From Clostridium tetanomorphum (lineage in GTDB: Bacteria > Bacillota > Clostridia > Clostridiales > Clostridiaceae): a DNA stretch of 64,000 nucleotides. Positions within the stretch are counted from its first letter, which is position 1, and each line of letters opens with the position of its first letter. The stretch covers positions 186,001 through 250,000 of the forward strand of contig NZ_JAGGKA010000002.1 of NCBI RefSeq assembly GCF_017873215.1, read 5' to 3'. This document shows positions 62,275-64,000 of this stretch, in pieces. The translations under genes and the position numbers were made by a program. The notes under the pieces are model-generated. The model made no database searches, was not told the origin of the DNA, and saw only the letters and a program-made list of their open reading frames with translations.

Positions 62275-63375
62275 ATGACTAAAATTAGAGTGATGCATTT
62301 TGTTTCTGGATTAGTTTCTGGTGGAGTAGAACAGATGCTTGTAAATTACTGCAATAATATGGATCATGATAAATTTGAGTTTATAGTAGTTTATCAACAT
62401 GAACCGGTCGAATTATGCATTAATAAAATTAAAGCTGCAGGCTGTAAGACAATTCGAATTACAGCAAGAAATGAGAGCTTTGTGAAAAATATCGTTGACA
62501 GTTATAAAATTATAAAGGAGTACAAACCGGATATTATTCACTGTCATATGAATCTAATGAATTTTTGTCCTGCTTTTCCAGCAATGCTATCTGGTGTTAA
62601 AGTTCGTATAAGCCATTCACATATAGCAGAAAAAGAAAAGTCTTTTATTTACAAAATAATGGCGAACATTTGTAAGACCTTAATAAAAATATCATCAAAT
62701 GTTTTTTTGTCTTGCGGTCAAGAAGCCGGTTATTATCTATATGGTAAGAATCGTAGTTTTACTATCATAAACAATGCTATTAATCTTGAAGAGTTTCGAT
62801 ATAGAAGTTACAATTTTAGAAATTCTTTGAATTTACAAGATAAAGTTGTTGTTGGACATGTAGGAAGATTTTCCGAGCAGAAGAATCACAAGCGCCTTTT
62901 AGATATTTTTAAAGAGTTTCTCAAATTGGAAAAGAATGCAACGTTGTTGTTGGCAGGAACCGGTGAATTAGAAGAATCAACTAAAAAATATGCAGCTTCA
63001 ATTGGAATTGACAATAACGTGGTTTTTCTAGGACCAGTTGAGGATATGCAAGGTTTTTATTCTAGTTTGGATTTATTTGTATTACCTTCTTTATTTGAGG
63101 GATTCCCAGTTGTTGCATTAGAAGTTCAAGCTGCTGGTGTAGTTTCCGTTTTTTCTGATAATATAGATTATTCAATAAAAATAACGGAGTTAGTACATTT
63201 TTTGAATTTAGATGAAAGTAATTCCGAGTTGGCAGAAACAATGAAATGTCTTTTAAAGCAAGAAAAATGTAGCGATTATAAAGAAAAATTAACTCAAGCT
63301 GGATACAATATTTTTAGTGAATCAATTAAATTAGAGAAAATATATTTTGATAATTATAGAAGAATGGACGCTTAG
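62275..63375 (+). CDS. family 4 glycosyltransferase (EpsF-like)
   Basis: A 366-residue GT-B enzyme. The N-terminal VMHFVSGLVSGGVEQMLVNY and the C-terminal GHVGRFSEQKNHKRLLDIF, LLLAGTGELE, FLGPVEDMQGFYSSLDLFVLPSLFEGFPVVALEVQAAG (in parts; EX7E motif ending FEGFPVVALE) match the EpsF/GT4 type. It would add a sugar to the lipid-linked repeat unit. Ribosome binding site AAGGGTGAT. Like its neighbour it uses CGT and CGC arginine codons. Confidence 0.9.
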   Translation: MTKIRVMHFVSGLVSGGVEQMLVNYCNNMDHDKFEFIVVYQHEPVELCINKIKAAGCKTIRITARNESFVKNIVDSYKIIKEYKPDIIHCHMNLMNFCPAFPAMLSGVKVRISHSHIAEKEKSFIYKIMANICKTLIKISSNVFLSCGQEAGYYLYGKNRSFTIINNAINLEEFRYRSYNFRNSLNLQDKVVVGHVGRFSEQKNHKRLLDIFKEFLKLEKNATLLLAGTGELEESTKKYAASIGIDNNVVFLGPVEDMQGFYSSLDLFVLPSLFEGFPVVALEVQAAGVVSVFSDNIDYSIKITELVHFLNLDESNSELAETMKCLLKQEKCSDYKEKLTQAGYNIFSESIKLEKIYFDNYRRMDA

Positions 63376-63377
63376 AA

Positions 63378-64000
63378 ATGGATAAAAAATTAATTGTAAA
63401 AAATTTCGCATATGCGTTTTTGGCTAATGGTGTTCAATTGTTACTAAGTGTTATGATGACGCTGGTTATATCAAAAATTTTAGGTGTTAATGAATATAGC
63501 TATTGGCAGTTATTTATATTTTATTCAAATTATGTGGGATTTGTTCAATTAGGGCTAAATGATGGAATTTATCTAAAGTATGGAGGTTATGATTATAAGG
63601 AATTACCATATGATAAACTAAAAACACAATTTATAATTATGATGATACAACAGGCGATTATCACTGTAATTATAGCAAGTGCCTGTTTGTTGCTCTTAGA
63701 TAATAATGATCGGAAGTTTGTTATTGTTATATTGGCTTTGTATGCTATTATAGTTAATGTAAATAGATTTTTTGGATATATTTTTCAAACTACAAATAAT
63801 ACGTCATGGTTCTCGATTTCTATAATAATAGACCAGTGTTCATTTGTAGTAATCGCTATAGCTAGTTTATTGTTTGGCTATAAAAACTATCAGCTTTTTA
63901 TAGTTTTCTATACAGTGACAAAGTTATTTACCCTTATATATTGTGTATATAAGGGAAAAGAAATATTATCTACTAAATTTAGAATTAATAAAAATGGTTT
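63378..64000 (+). CDS. polysaccharide flippase (Wzx-like), 5' part
   Basis: The first 207 codons of a multi-pass membrane protein starting MDKKLIVKNFAYAFLANGVQ with at least six hydrophobic segments; ISKILGVNEYSYWQLFIFY and GLNDGIYLKYGGY are typical of the MATE/Wzx oligosaccharide flippase family. It begins two bases after the previous stop (TAGAAATG) and runs off the window. It would flip the lipid-linked repeat unit. Confidence 0.85.
   Translation, partial: MDKKLIVKNFAYAFLANGVQLLLSVMMTLVISKILGVNEYSYWQLFIFYSNYVGFVQLGLNDGIYLKYGGYDYKELPYDKLKTQFIIMMIQQAIITVIIASACLLLLDNNDRKFVIVILALYAIIVNVNRFFGYIFQTTNNTSWFSISIIIDQCSFVVIAIASLLFGYKNYQLFIVFYTVTKLFTLIYCVYKGKEILSTKFRINKNG

Overview
The window looks like chromosomal DNA of an AT-rich, low-GC Gram-positive anaerobe, most probably a Clostridium close to the C. 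botulinum / C. sporogenes group. I infer this from the strong AGA/ATA codon bias, GGAGG-type ribosome binding sites with frequent GTG and TTG starts, CWB2 cell-wall proteins, YkpA-type ABC-F ATPase, selenium-dependent molybdenum hydroxylase accessory genes and a clostridial myo-inositol operon. No database search was possible, so family names rest on motifs and remembered homologues.

Layout. (1) 1-8,200: the 3' end of a YhgE/Pip membrane protein, two adjacent paralogous secreted leucine-rich-repeat proteins, a RAYT-type transposase surrounded by copies of GGGACGGTTAAC, and a decayed tryptophanase gene that still has its terminator. (2) 8,240-10,700, minus strand: pyridoxal-kinase-like protein, radical SAM protein and a small NTPase. 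(3) 10,927-16,933: yqeC-mocA-yqeB-xdhC maturation genes for a (selenium-dependent) molybdenum hydroxylase, joined by 4-base overlaps to a FecCD/BtuCD-type ABC importer that may carry molybdate. (4) 17,067-23,764: small anchored protein, YkpA, HxlR regulator, and an enoyl-CoA hydratase / CoA-transferase / acyl-CoA dehydrogenase set, followed by a structured RNA-like element. (5) 23,979-35,756: DeoR-type regulator diverging from Fe-ADH-iolJ-iolC-iolB-iolD-iolG-iolE-second dehydrogenase-sodium symporter, a full myo-inositol pathway except iolA. (6) 35,968-53,222: cell-surface region with a secreted M14 peptidase, two CWB2 proteins and a poly-gamma-glutamate-like module: gamma-glutamyltransferase, lipoprotein, TRAP-type permease, a 47-residue membrane protein, two AspA/M14-like hydrolases, PgsB, PgsC, a poly-gamma-glutamate system protein, and a two-component pair. 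(7) 53,268-64,000: capsule/exopolysaccharide locus (chain-length protein, PHP phosphatase, tyrosine kinase, sugar-phosphate transferase, LoaP-type NusG paralogue, rfbA, rfbB, glycosyltransferases, flippase), littered with fragments of duplicated genes.

How it fits together. Inositol would be imported by the symporter, oxidised by IolG, dehydrated by IolE, opened by IolD, isomerised by IolB, phosphorylated by IolC and split by IolJ; the Fe-ADH may replace IolA by reducing malonate semialdehyde. The poly-gamma-glutamate module would make, trim and possibly re-import a surface polymer. The capsule locus has had repeated recombination: it contains a copied sugar-transferase tail, a deleted second LoaP and two broken rfbC copies, so no intact rfbC or rfbD is visible here.

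Observations I consider least ordinary: a Shine-Dalgarno separated from its start codon by a hairpin in both LRR genes (different sequence, same geometry); two mutually exclusive GC-rich hairpins, one sequestering the ribosome binding site of the TRAP permease; the polar array of RAYT motifs each joined to short tandem repeats; and the unassigned structured element at 23,786-23,894.
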